From: Arenicola marina
Lineage: Eukaryota; Annelida; Polychaeta; Arenicolidae
DNA: 64,000 nucleotides
Assembly (NCBI GenBank): GCA_964019135.1
Contig: OZ025249.1
Span: 29,587,759-29,651,758 of the forward strand
Direction of reading: 5' to 3'
The translations under genes and the position numbers were made by a program. Shown in pieces: positions 12,601 through 19,850 of the stretch. Position 1 is the first letter of the stretch. Each line of letters starts with the position of its first letter. The notes beneath the pieces were generated by a model. That model saw only the letters and a program-made list of their open reading frames with translations, ran no database searches and was not told the DNA's origin.

Positions 12601-15560
12601 CAGATAAACATCTTGACTATCAAATAATACCATTTTAAGAACGAGATGGAGGCATAAAAGCAGAAAAAACAGCTGATATAAATGCCAACCGGCGAACGTA
12701 ATGACTGTCACAACGTTGCGCGTGGCAAGAAAGCGGCCATATTCTCGGTTTGCTGCTGTTCTCCAGTGCGAAAATAATGATCGTTCTATCGTCTATTTTG
12801 TATAGATATGTTACAAAGCTGATTCAGGGATATAAGTTGTACAGAATACATAACTTGGTTCCAGTTGTGCACCGATTATAACTTGTTATAAAGCGATGAT
12901 ATGGACCAGTATACACTTTTCTTTTCAATACGAATCCGAGTGCACTGAAGTGGCCATGTTGCTTAGCAACCAGGAATGTTGAACGGTAAACGGGGGGGTA
13001 GCCATGTAGCGTGTCGATTTTAAGAAAAGGTCCATGTCGCGTGTCGATTTTAAGAAAAGTTCCATGTCGCGTGTCGCTAAGTCTTATGTCGCATGTCGAT
13101 TCTAAGGCAACCCCAATGTCGCGTTGTCGAATTTTTAAAATCGCCGTGTCGCCGTGTCGAAAAGGCCCCTCTTCGGCCCTACCTGTGTCAAGGTGCATAC
13201 CTGTATGGGGCGTCACGTGTTACCCCCTTCATTCGGTCAGCAGAATAGACTTTTGTTTACGACATTGATGCAGGTTTTCTGTGGCTGAAATGATATCTTG
13301 ATCGCAGTTTGGCCTATTTTCCTCGATCAGGTGAATAATTATTTGCCAATATTGTCCGTCTGTGTACTAATAGGGTTTGTAAGTGACGTCACAGACAGCG
13401 CGCGCTCACCTCCAGTGAATCCGGTTTTGGGTACATGACGCTTCACCGATCCATATGCAACACATGGGGAGCTATTTGTAATGGCGTGAAAGGCGCAGGA
13501 AACCAGAGTCCTTCGATTTAAAACTAGTATGAGTATGAAGGTACACCCCCAAACATTTATTCCATATGGTTTTCCACTCTAACAGTGCATTCATATCAGA
13601 AACAACACTTCTAGCTTGAGGCCCATAGTAAAGTATAGGGACCCGCTGACGCGTTGTACCCAGAGTGGTTGTTTCTAAAAAAAAGAAAAGTCAAAGTCAT
13701 AAATGCCGTAGCGTGTCGTTTCGGCCCATATTTTCCACGAATTTGTCGCGATCGCTCTAAAAATTACTGACGTGAGAAAGCAACACCGTGCAATTTTAAT
13801 GATACCAAACTTACGTGTGTACTGCGATGTTATCCTTTTTTAAGACGCAAACAATATTTCTCCATGCTGACACTCCATTGGCAGCAAACGCAGTTCCGCA
13901 AATATACTAAAGCACACGTCATAAGATGACGTAGTTGCCATGGCGCCGAAAGTGCTCCAAACAATAGATGCTCTATATTTGTACCAGCCACGCGCGCCAT
14001 GGCAACTATAGAGCATTTCATTGTCTGTGATTTAGTTAGCCCTGAAGAACCTGGAGGCCTTGCTACCCCTCGGCCAGGGTCCTGAAGTGCAGCCTGCAAA
14101 TCCTCAGCGATTTGAAACCCCTCCACTTTAATCTGATTAGTGTCACTTTGTGGGTGAATACCACGTGCAATCCTCATTATATTTGAATTCTACATACCTT
14201 AAACTATCTATTTACGTATAGTTTGTTTCTTTGAAGAACTGTTGATGTCCACAATACCGGCGATATTCCGCATTTCATTCGTAACATGCGCGCAGCCATT
14301 CGAAGTGACAAGCGGCAACTTTGTCAACAGATGGCGCTACAGGGCGGAAGTGGCAAATTCCCCAGTTTTACCGGTTTACCTCGTACAATTTTGCTGGGCG
14401 TTCGCGCTCGATCCAAGACGTGGTCATGCATCTCCACAATAAAAAAATGAGTATCTTCTGGATGTGGAAATCGCGACATAATGATGACACTAAGATTGAA
14501 TGAAGCCTTGCATTATACTGTGCAATCTTTGTGTCTTCGTTATATCGCGATTTCCACATCCAGAAGACACCCATTTTATTTTCTTGTAGATATGCGCGAA
14601 AACGTCTTGGGATCGAGCCCGGCGCTCGGTAAAATTGTACGAGGTAAACCAGTAAAACTGGGGAATTTGCCACTTCCGCCCTGTAGCGCCATCTGTTGAC
14701 AAAGTTGCCGCTTGTCACTTCGAATGGCTGCGCGCATGTTACGAATGAAATGCGGAATATCGCCGGTATTGTGGACATCAACAGTTCTTCAAAGAAACAA
14801 ACTATACGTAAATAGATAGTTTAAGGTATGTAGAATTCAAATATAACAAGGATTGGACGTGGTATTCACCCACAAGGTGACACTAGTCAGATTAAAGTGG
14901 AGGGGTTTCAAATCGCTGTGGATTTGCAGGCTGCACTTCAGGACCCTGGCTGAGCGGTAGCGAGGCCTGGGTTCTTCAGGGCTATGATTTAGTCTATTTG
15001 CGACAGTGTCTGTGTCTGTGTCTGTTGGCAATGGAGTGTTAGCATGGAGAATTATTGTTTGTGCTTTAAAAAAGGATAACATCGCAGTACACACGTAAGT
15101 TTTGTATCATTAAAATTGCACGGTGTTGCTTTCTCACATCAGTGATTTTTAGAGCGATCGCGACAAATTCGTGGAAAATATGGGCCGAAACGTCACGCTA
15201 CGGCATTTATGACTGACTTTTTTTAGTGATCGCGCGCTGCCTGTGACGTCACTTACAGAACCTATATTGTCTATCAACCTTTCACTGGACTTTCACAGTA
15301 CATGTTCAGGAACAACAACTGCGAAATAATTTCGCTTCATTTCGCTGATATGAACACTTTTGTGATATTTTGTATTCGGCCCACACACTCATCTGTATAC
15401 ACATATAATATATAGAGCGTCCATATAAATATAAACATTTCCACATGCGATAAAGAAACAAATATGGTATCTGCTTACTTACCCAAAATATGGCGTCTGT
15501 GAGTAGAACATACCAACTCAAGGTTTCTTTCAAAAAGGACATTTGTTGTTGATCTCTCAT
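557..15560 (-). CDS. TSPAN-B: divergent tetraspanin, 8 exons, 229 aa
   Basis: Spliced minus-strand gene: join of 15483-15560, 7096-7228, 6085-6140, 5761-5835, 5154-5222, 4459-4569, 3910-3993 and 557-640. Tetraspanins are four-pass membrane proteins that organise partners in plasma-membrane microdomains. TM1 spans exons 1-2, TM2 exons 2-3, TM3 is exon 4, the large extracellular loop is exons 5-6, and TM4 is exons 7-8. Exon 2 (133 bp), the TM3 exon (75 bp) and exon 5 (69 bp) have the same length and phase as in the paralogue at 52819-62876. The CCG signature is degraded to GCFG (C140), the partner GC is C177, and the second cysteine pair is lost. Sequons lie at N127 and N148. An in-frame TGA precedes the ATG. 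All frames are open and all introns are GT-AG. The family call is by architecture and motifs, not by database match. Confidence 0.8.
641..1221. other. Intronic DNA, no further gene seen
   Basis: Part of TSPAN-B intron 7 and 5' flank of the plus-strand transposase. No repeat or additional exon is recognisable. The terminal inverted repeats of the transposon were looked for and not found. Confidence 0.5.
1222..3491 (+). CDS. Pogo/Tigger-like DDE transposase with C-terminal PHD-like zinc finger
   Basis: Two exons: 1222-1236 (MRKKQ, donor GTATGT) and 1563-3491 (acceptor TTTAG, phase 0), giving 647 aa. It is a predicted cut-and-paste DNA transposase. The N-terminus has a psq/CENP-B-type helix-turn-helix (YREYSKDKLDAAYKAARRGM, then SHGVPLTTLRDRL), followed by a second CENP-B-like domain (RRWFDSFLKRWPQL). 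The DDE_1 catalytic core shows YNIDEKG (D about 181), LVLYDGHLSH (D about 290) and HSSHLLQPLDVGVF (D about 326). A Lys-rich, low-complexity linker follows, then a Cys/His cluster (CCVCN, CDACPHW, CCPHC) like a PHD finger. The frame is intact. It lies antisense inside intron 7 of TSPAN-B. Confidence 0.85.
1388..1401 (+). promoter_or_regulatory. CTCF-type motif
   Basis: CCACTAGATGGCGC fits the bilaterian CTCF core CCASYAGRKGGCRS at every position. It lies in the intron of the transposase. Occupancy is inferred from the motif only. Confidence 0.35.
3910..3993 (-). CDS. TSPAN-B exon 7 (end of large loop, start of TM4)
   Basis: Acceptor TTTTGATTGACAG, donor CAG|GTAGGA, phase 0 both ends, 28 codons. 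It begins VGCVGG, supplying the last conserved loop cysteine (C177), and ends in the hydrophobic LLLLFTLQ. TSPAN-A exon 7 likewise begins TGC and ends LLVLQ. Confidence 0.75.
4459..4569 (-). CDS. TSPAN-B exon 6 (large-loop core with degenerate CCG motif)
   Basis: Acceptor GGATTTTTTTCCAG; donor GGC|GTATGC; 37 codons. LGCFGYWGPGNGSD aligns with LSCCGYDGPQNY of TSPAN-A, and TDGGGSLVYI aligns with TDVGGALEYT, so homology is clear although only one cysteine remains. N-glycosylation sequon NGS. Confidence 0.75.
5154..5222 (-). CDS. TSPAN-B exon 5 (first part of large loop)
   Basis: Acceptor GATTATAG, perfect donor GTGAGT, phase 0-0, 69 bp, the same length as TSPAN-A exon 5. The exon ends ELQRE where the paralogue ends RIQLE. 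A tryptophan lies near the middle of both exons, and B has a sequon NKT. Confidence 0.75.
5761..5835 (-). CDS. TSPAN-B exon 4 (TM3)
   Basis: 75 bp, the length typical of the tetraspanin TM3 exon. Acceptor TTTCTTCTTGCAG, donor GTAAGG. It reads YIAIGMVMTVTTLIL, then a charged end VARRQ. Confidence 0.8.
6085..6140 (-). CDS. TSPAN-B exon 3 (end of TM2, inner loop)
   Basis: 56 bp, phase 1 to phase 0. Acceptor GTGCTTGTTACAG, donor GTAAGTACG. With the split glycine it reads GCMVFCMIRYPLNVNWLRY, in place of the family's GCCGA..C segment. Confidence 0.7.
6340..6716. repeat. Minisatellite, ~55-60-bp units
   Basis: About seven degenerate units share GTCATCAAGTCAAACGTAAA followed by GGGTACTGGTTYTCTTCAGT and variants. 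It lies in TSPAN-B intron 2. Short open frames across it on the plus strand are repeat artefacts. Confidence 0.8.
6974..6997. repeat. (AAGT)n microsatellite
   Basis: About six AAGT units. They follow a GC-rich stretch (6770-6960) of the kind that often precedes a tetranucleotide SINE tail. A SINE is possible but no clear A or B box was seen. Confidence 0.5.
7096..7228 (-). CDS. TSPAN-B exon 2 (TM1 end, small loop, TM2)
   Basis: 133 bp, phase 0 in and phase 1 out, identical in size and phase to TSPAN-A exon 2. Acceptor TCGTTGCAG (A has GTCGTTGCAG) and donor GTAAGA. Two hydrophobic segments flank a short loop, FIFGSEW (A: FLFGSLY). Confidence 0.8.
7572..7655. repeat. GGGGCA-rich segment, candidate transposon terminus
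   Basis: Contains ATGTGCCCCGTGACGGGGCA and GGGGCAAGTACGCCC, resembling the blocks at 10935-10993 and 11320-11371. Together these bracket the decayed transposase at 8018-10575, so they may be its subterminal repeats. Orientation and exact ends are not resolved. Confidence 0.35.
8018..8212 (-). pseudogene. Basic C-terminal tail of a pogo-like transposase
   Basis: A Lys/Arg-rich reading frame with RKRRRAAILTDTPEKEAIEA, a motif I associate with C-termini of CENP-B/pogo-like transposases. It lies in the same orientation as, and downstream of, the DDE fragment at 9852-10496, so it is probably the end of that element. Confidence 0.5.
8258..8668 (-). pseudogene. Unrecognised protein fragment
   Basis: A frame of about 136 codons with complex composition and balanced hydrophobics, unlike the surrounding repeats. 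It includes VIANKSYYEDCALDTQEIVR and CDIIVAALCNAM, then TACIYQETDRVYRE. The frame directly upstream (8622-9668) ends with the overlapping peptide PPFWHSKLLE, so a single frameshift near 8630 probably separates two parts of one protein. The D-x-I-V-x-A-L pattern faintly recalls OTU-type cysteine proteases, but no catalytic triad can be assigned. Function unknown. Confidence 0.4.
8622..9848 (-). pseudogene. Proline/glutamine-rich repeat tail of the decayed element
   Basis: Open in the same frame as the DDE fragment upstream, from which it is separated by one in-frame TAA at 9849-9851. It starts with 11-aa units (GQGPAPQSPTE) and passes into about ten 22-aa units (RQDSASQSPEQ, then GQGPAPGSPME). 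The unit of 33 or 66 bp keeps the frame throughout, with mostly synonymous or conservative differences. It ends in non-repetitive sequence containing DVSIVSTMHIYKLPGELEV. It may be the low-complexity C-terminal domain of the transposase or a captured host exon. Confidence 0.5.
8870..9830. repeat. 33/66-bp minisatellite
   Basis: The base unit is 33 bp, as in GGCCTTCCGTTGGCGATTGA plus GGGGCAGGGCCTT. From 9600 to 8870 a dimer of 66 bp repeats. All three frames of one strand and two of the other are partly open because the unit is divisible by three. Confidence 0.85.
9852..10496 (-). pseudogene. Decayed pogo/Tigger-like transposase, DDE core
   Basis: Encodes a DDE_1-type core: AMPPFLVFPRVKFKDHFLRG, SSGAAHKSGWMTGDSFL, LIILDNHDSHLFL (catalytic D), PPHCSHRMQPLDVSVFGPFK (third catalytic D) and YQRNITAGFEKSGIYPYN. 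The DNA-binding half and the first aspartate are missing. A start fragment lies directly upstream (10460-10575), so an internal deletion has joined the two ends. A different subfamily from the intact copy at 1222-3491. Confidence 0.75.
10460..10575 (-). pseudogene. N-terminal fragment of the same transposase
   Basis: ATG at 10575-10573 directly follows a splice-acceptor-like ATTGCAGG. It encodes MVRNYVPKTDRLKK, a start typical of this transposase group, then a helix-turn-helix-like VIKQAVAHYLRTADGTRITA. It breaks off within about 40 residues, where the DDE fragment begins in another frame. Between 10576 and 10934 nothing else is seen. Confidence 0.5.
10935..11371. repeat. GGGGCAAGT-type subterminal repeats, candidate element end
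   Basis: GACCGGGGCATGTTCGCCCA at the left, and CTTGCCCCGGTCCCCCCTAC at the right, ending CTACTG at 11371. Read inward from the right the end is CAGTAGGGGGGACCGGGGCA. It could be the right terminus of the decayed transposon, or a separate short element. Confidence 0.4.
11368..11640. repeat. Dispersed repeat, copy 1
   Basis: Nearly identical to 16046-16400. Both begin CTACTGTGCTGGAGAGTTAA and contain long runs of alternating GCGAGAAGGCGAGGGCGAG and its complement CTCGCCCTCGCG, so the segment can fold. It grades into the GC-rich minisatellite that follows. Open frames across it are low-complexity artefacts. Confidence 0.7.
11640..12440. repeat. GC-rich minisatellite tail of dispersed repeat copy 1
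   Basis: Interspersed units such as CCGGAGCCATAGTCCGCGCC and CCCAGTGCACGGATCCATAG, and CCCTCAACCGCAGCCATAG, are arranged as a composite repeat with about 8 to 10 higher-order copies. Copy 2 (16400-16530) holds only a short version, so the array expanded after the copies separated. Confidence 0.8.
12441..12990. other. No feature recognised
   Basis: AT-rich intronic DNA of TSPAN-B intron 1. No exon with both splice sites, repeat or RNA gene is seen. Confidence 0.5.
12991..13180. mobile_element. Minisatellite-carrying short transposon, copy 1 (truncated)
   Basis: Same core as the complete copy at 45480-45753: GGGGGGTAGCCATGT at the start, 30-bp units CCATGTCGCGTGTCGATTTT plus AAGAAAAGGT, then GTGTCGCCGTGTCGAAAA. 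It ends CCCCTCTTCGGCCCT. The right inverted repeat is preserved and the left is truncated. Confidence 0.65.
13371..15263. repeat. 1.9-kb foldback (long palindrome)
   Basis: Two arms in inverted orientation, centred near 14510. Outer ends are GTAAGTGACGTCACAGACAG (left) and the inverse of CTGCCTGTGACGTCACTTAC (right). The inner arms from about 14190 to 14830 are almost identical. The left arm carries extra segments (about 13415-13690 and 13895-14030) absent on the right. The spacer is only about 20 bp. No transposase is encoded; mirror-image open frames in the arms are not genes. Likely a foldback-type element in TSPAN-B intron 1. Confidence 0.85.
15483..15560 (-). CDS. TSPAN-B exon 1 (cytoplasmic N-terminus, start of TM1)
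   Basis: ATG at 15560 is the first in-frame Met after TGA. 26 codons end LLTDAIFW directly before donor GTAAGTAAG. TSPAN-A ends exon 1 with VTNGLFW at the same phase, and tetraspanins typically break after F-x-F-W in TM1. Confidence 0.75.
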
Positions 15561-15962
15561 CTCCTGTTGCGAAGAATCCCTTCAAAGCCCCACGCTGAGC
15601 TACGGCAGAGCCATTGCTAACGACGGGCAGTGTGTGAGTGGACTCGCAACCTCACCTCCAAATATATTCTATCGGCCGCACGTTAAGTGCCCGGACATCG
15701 ATTAAATGGTATGCAAGGTCTTGATGTTTACCGACGCCCTGAAAATTTATTCTCTTGAGATGTGTATAACGAGTTGCATTTGAAAGCAAATGTGGAGATA
15801 AATGTTATAATCGATTTGTCGATTTCTCTGGGGTGTGTATGGCACAACATTGTGCCTCCCAGAAACCGCTGCAGGTGTGTGATTAATCAGATGGTGCACG
15901 TGTCGAGGCGAGTTGGTCTTGTATGTGATCTGTGTACGTCAACGTGAACGATGTTTTCCTAA

Positions 15963-16046
15963 AGCTCACCTTGAGACCTCATCTGTTACTCATGCGCGCA
16001 GTGATACAACTCCACCGGTGACGTCGCTTTATTGCTCTCTGGTCTA
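15963..16046. repeat. Flanking direct repeat, copy 1
   Basis: TTACTCATGCGCGCAGTGAT and CTCCACCGGTGACGTCGCT recur at 16905-16985. The dispersed repeat copy 2 lies between these two copies, immediately after the first. Confidence 0.65.
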
Positions 16047-16540
16047 CTGTGCTGGAGAGTTAACAAAACAGTCGCACTGAGCCAAGGGTCTATCTATGGT
16101 GGCATATTTGTGTCACTCGCTATCTCGCATTTTCGCCTGGCACAAAAAGGGCGCACACGCGAGAAGGCGAGGGCGAGGACGCGAGAAGACGAGGGCGAGA
16201 ATGCGATATCGCTAGAACGCGAGGGCGAAAACGCGAGATTGATCTCTTCCTCGCATTCTTGCGTTCTCGCCCTCGCGATCTCGCGATCTCGCATTCACGC
16301 CCTCGCGTTCTCGCGCCCTCGCTTTTTGACCCTTGCGATCGCGCGTTCTCGCCCTCGCGTTCTCGCGGGCTATGGCTCCAGGCGCGGTTCTCCTAGTCCA
16401 CGTCCAGAGCCATAGCCCGGCGACCGGAGTCATAGTCCGCTCCCGGAATCATAGTCCGCGCCCGGAGCCATAGCTCAGCGCACGGATCCATAGCCCTCAA
16501 CCGCAGCCATAGCCCGGAGCCACAGTCCGCGCCCAGGGCA
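16046..16540. repeat. Dispersed repeat, copy 2
   Basis: Matches 11368-11640 over its first 300 bp. It has a longer CTCGCGATCTCGCATT-type palindromic core and a much shorter CCGGAGCCATAG tail. Length differences between the copies are confined to repeated parts. Confidence 0.7.
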
Positions 16541-16904
16541 ATATCGTTATCAGTTTGGCTTCACCCTCATTACTTTCTACAATAGTATCAGACACCTCGG
16601 TTGCCTTCTCCTCCGATGACTCCGTCGCGAATCTGAAGAAGAGTCCCGCTTTATTCAAGCACGGTCTTTACAGTGCTCTACAGTGGGCACGCTGTGCGCG
16701 CTATCGTTGGGTTCCTGAATGACGTCACGCACGCTGATGCTCATTCGCGATGCTTTTCAGAAATGGAAAGAGGGTGGTGCTCGTTGAAGAGGTCGTGCGG
16801 CATGAGTTTGGGTTTTAAAAATAGCAGCAATGTATCATATTAATTGTAAGATATTTATCTTTCATATGCATTGGTCAATCGGATATTTTTTGCGGCGTGG
16901 CACA

Positions 16905-16985
16905 AACACTTTAAGCTCATCTATTACTCATGCGCGCAGTGATACATCTCCACCGGTGACGTCGCTATATTGCTCTCTGTGGTCG
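16905..16985. repeat. Flanking direct repeat, copy 2
   Basis: Same sequence as 15963-16046 with few changes. It suggests that a local duplication, or an insertion into a duplicated target, placed the dispersed repeat here. 16541-16904 shows no gene. Confidence 0.6.
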
Positions 16986-17144
16986 CGAGAGCCATGGATG
17001 AGTTCATCATGTGGATTAACAGACATTAGACATGACAAGTCGTACTGGGTGCATTTCTGTGGGATAGCTAGGGGCCGTATTCATAAACCACACGTTGCTT
17101 CCCACAAAAACGGGCCGTATTCATAAACCGGTCGTTCTTCTATG

Positions 17145-17415
17145 AGGGGGGGGGGGGCAAGGGGGGGTCGTGTTCCAAGGTCACGAAGAATAAATTTCTT
17201 TATTCCCAGCTCACGATGAATTAAAAGCATAACTCCCGAATGTTAAAATTCCCAGTTCACGATTAATATGAAAATACTTGATCACGGCGGTCGGCTAATA
17301 CCCCATTCCCAGTTCACGAAGAATTATTTTCCTCATTCCCAGTTCACGGTGAAATAAGAAGCCCAATCACGAGGAACGCAAATACCCCTTGCCCCCCCCC
17401 CCCTTCCACCCACCC
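17145..17415. mobile_element. hAT-like MITE with G-rich termini
   Basis: Flanked by an 8-bp direct repeat CTTCTATG (17137-17144 and 17416-17423), the size made by hAT transposases. The left end is a G run followed by CAAGGGG; the right end holds CCCCTTG and a C run. The interior repeats TTCCCAGTTCACGAAGAAT in degenerate form. No coding capacity. Confidence 0.5.
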
Positions 17416-17743
17416 CTTCTATGTACGGGCGAACAATTGTTTCAGCGTAGCTCACGTATTGCTCACGCCTAACGTTTACTACAATAATACATTTTTGTGG
17501 GTTCAAACATGGAAGATGGACCCATAAACCACACAACAATCTACTGTTAGGAAATGAAGTAAGATCGGGTGTATGCATGTGAGTGATACGGCGAGTGAAT
17601 GGGTGAGTGAATACTGTGGGCTGAGCGAGTACTACGGGATGAGCGAATGATCATGGCGATTTTGTGCGTATTCCGAGGGAGTGGTGAGCCACTCGTTACA
17701 TTGGATAGGAGCTTTTGGGAGACGCATGGGGAGTGGTCTCTGG

Positions 17744-17751
17744 TATAAATA
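17744..17751 (+). promoter_or_regulatory. TATA box upstream of the 39-bp array
   Basis: TATAAATA lies about 190 bp before the CACGTG minisatellite. The first ATG downstream (17812, good context) opens only eight codons. The next, at 17938, opens the 13-residue repeat frame. Promoter function is inferred. Confidence 0.35.
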
Positions 17752-17937
17752 ACAGAGCCCACAGGACAGGACACAGGCACGACACAAGACTCAGAACCAG
17801 CACCAGGAGGAGATGGACGGCGGAAGATCTAGCTGGTGATAGCGGGGTCAGGGCCGATCTCCGGGCTTTACGTGTTGAAGCGTGGCTGCGTGGTTGGAGT
17901 GGTTGTGGACGTCGTCGTGGGCGTCGTCGTGGCAGGC

Positions 17938-19107
17938 ATGGACACGTGGCGGAGCCTGATCGGCGGGCTGGTAGGCATGGACACGTGGCGGAGCCTGATC
18001 CGCGGGCTGGTAGGCGTGGACACGTGGCGGAGCCTGATCGGCGGGCTGGTAGGCATGGACACGTGGCGGAGCCTGATCGGCGGGCTGGTAGGCATGGACA
18101 CGTGGCGGAGCCTGATCGGCGGGCTGGTAGGCATGGACACGTGGCGGAGCCTGATCGGCGGGCTGGTAGGCATGGACACGTGGCGGAGCCTGATCGGCGG
18201 GCTGGTAGGCGTGGACACGCGGCGGAGCCTGATCTGCGGGCTGGTAGGCGTGGACACGTGGCGGAGCCTGATCGGCGGGCTGGTAGGCGTGGACACGTGG
18301 CGGAGCCTGATCGGCGGGCTGGTAGGCATGGACACGTGGCGGAGCCTGATCGGCGGGCTGGTGGGCGTGGTCACGTGGCGGAGCCTGATCGGCGGGCTGG
18401 TAGGCGTGGACACGTGGCGGAGCCTGATCGGCGGGCTGGTAGGCGTGGACACGTGGCGGAGCCTGATCGGCGGGCTGGTAGGCGTGGACACGTGGCGGAG
18501 CCTGATCGGCGGGCTGGTAGGCGTGGACACGTGGCGGAGCCTGATCGGCGGGCTGGTAGGCGTGGACACGTGGCGGAGCCTGATCGGCGGGCTGGTAGGC
18601 GTGGACACGTGGCGGAGCCTGATCGGCGGGCTGATGAGCGTGGACACGTGGCGGAGCCTGATCGGCGGGCTGGTAGGCGTGGACACGTGGCGGAGCCTGA
18701 TCGGCGGGCTGGTAGGCGTGGACACGTGGCGGAGCCTGATCTGCGGGCTGGTAGGCATGGACACGTGGCGGAGCCTGATCGGCGGGCTGGTAGGCGTGGA
18801 CACGTTGCGGAGCCTGATCGGCGGGCTGGTAGGCGTGGACACGTGGCGGAGCCTGATCGGCGGGCTGGTAGGCATGGACACGTGGCGGAGCCTGATCGGC
18901 GGGCTGGTAGGCGTGGACACGTGGCGGAGCCTGATCGGCGGGCTGGTAGGCGTGGACACGTGGCGGAGCCTGATCGGCGGGCTGGTAGGCGTGGACACGT
19001 GGCCGAGCCTGATCTGCGGGCTGGTAGGCATGGACACGTGGCGGAGCCTGATCTGCGGGCTGGTAGGCGTGGACACGCGGCGGAGCCTGATCAGCGGGGC
19101 TGGTGTG
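17938..19107. repeat. 39-bp minisatellite, ~30 units, CACGTG in nearly every unit
   Basis: Unit = GTAGGCGTGGACACGTGGCG followed by GAGCCTGATCGGCGGGCTG. Units differ mainly at one purine (GGCGTGG/GGCATGG) and at TCGGCGG/TCTGCGG. The length is divisible by three and stops are absent, so several frames on both strands are open for over 400 codons, for example repeats of MDTWRSLIGGLVG (plus) and RVHAYQPADQAPP (minus). This argues against reading any one of them as a proven protein. A TATA box lies upstream and AATAAA downstream. Confidence 0.9.
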
Positions 19108-19300
19108 CGTCGTGGGAGCATCAATGCGTCGTGGGAGCATCAGAGCGTCGTGGGAGCATCCGGAGCGACGAGGGAGCATTGTAAGAGTTCATTGTGAGAT
19201 GACATTTGGAGGTGACCATGAACTGACTTGTTTATTGCTTTGCTTACGCACTAAATGTATGAATCTGTGTTGGTAGTGGGGAGGTAGGTATTTATAGTGT

Positions 19301-19306
19301 AATAAA
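19301..19306 (+). terminator. AATAAA downstream of the 39-bp array
   Basis: A poly(A) signal on the plus strand, about 190 bp past the array. With the TATA box at 17744 it outlines a possible transcription unit across the array. Confidence 0.3.
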
Positions 19307-19584
19307 AACTGTGACAATCTTTACCATGTCTTGTTAGTCATTTCGTCCGATACCATCTGCAGTCAAGTATTTTGTTTTTTTAAACACATGTTATCGCCGT
19401 GGGATATTTGTCAAATCGTAACACTACGCAAAAGCTACGCAAATCAGAGTATAACCGAACTCCAGCGTCTGACCGGGCGCTGCGTGTAACTGCATAGGCC
19501 CTGCGTGTAACCAGGCCCAGCGTGTAACCCAGGCCCAGCGTGTAACCCAGGCCCAGCGTGTAACCCAGGCCCAGCGTGTAACCC

Positions 19585-19850
19585 AGGCCCAGCGGGTTTG
19601 CCGAACCCCAGCGGGTTTGCCGAACCCCAGCGGGTTTGCCGAACCCCAGCGGGTTTGCCGAACCCCAGCGGGTTTGCCGAACCCCAGCGGGTTTGCCGAA
19701 CCCCAGCGGGTTTGCCGAACCCCAGCGGGTTTGCCGAACCCCAGCGGGTTTGCCGAACCCCAGCGGGTTTGCCGAACCCCAGCGGGTTTGCCGAACCCCA
19801 GCGGGTTTGCCGAACCCCAGCGGGTTTGCCGAACCCCAGCGGGTTTGCAT
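19585..19850. repeat. 19-bp-unit subarray at the left edge
   Basis: About 14 near-perfect copies of CCCCAGCGGGTTTGCCGAA. Because 19 is not divisible by three, the three frames of the plus strand all read the same 19-residue super-period, offset by one unit. No TAA occurs, so all are open. Confidence 0.9.
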
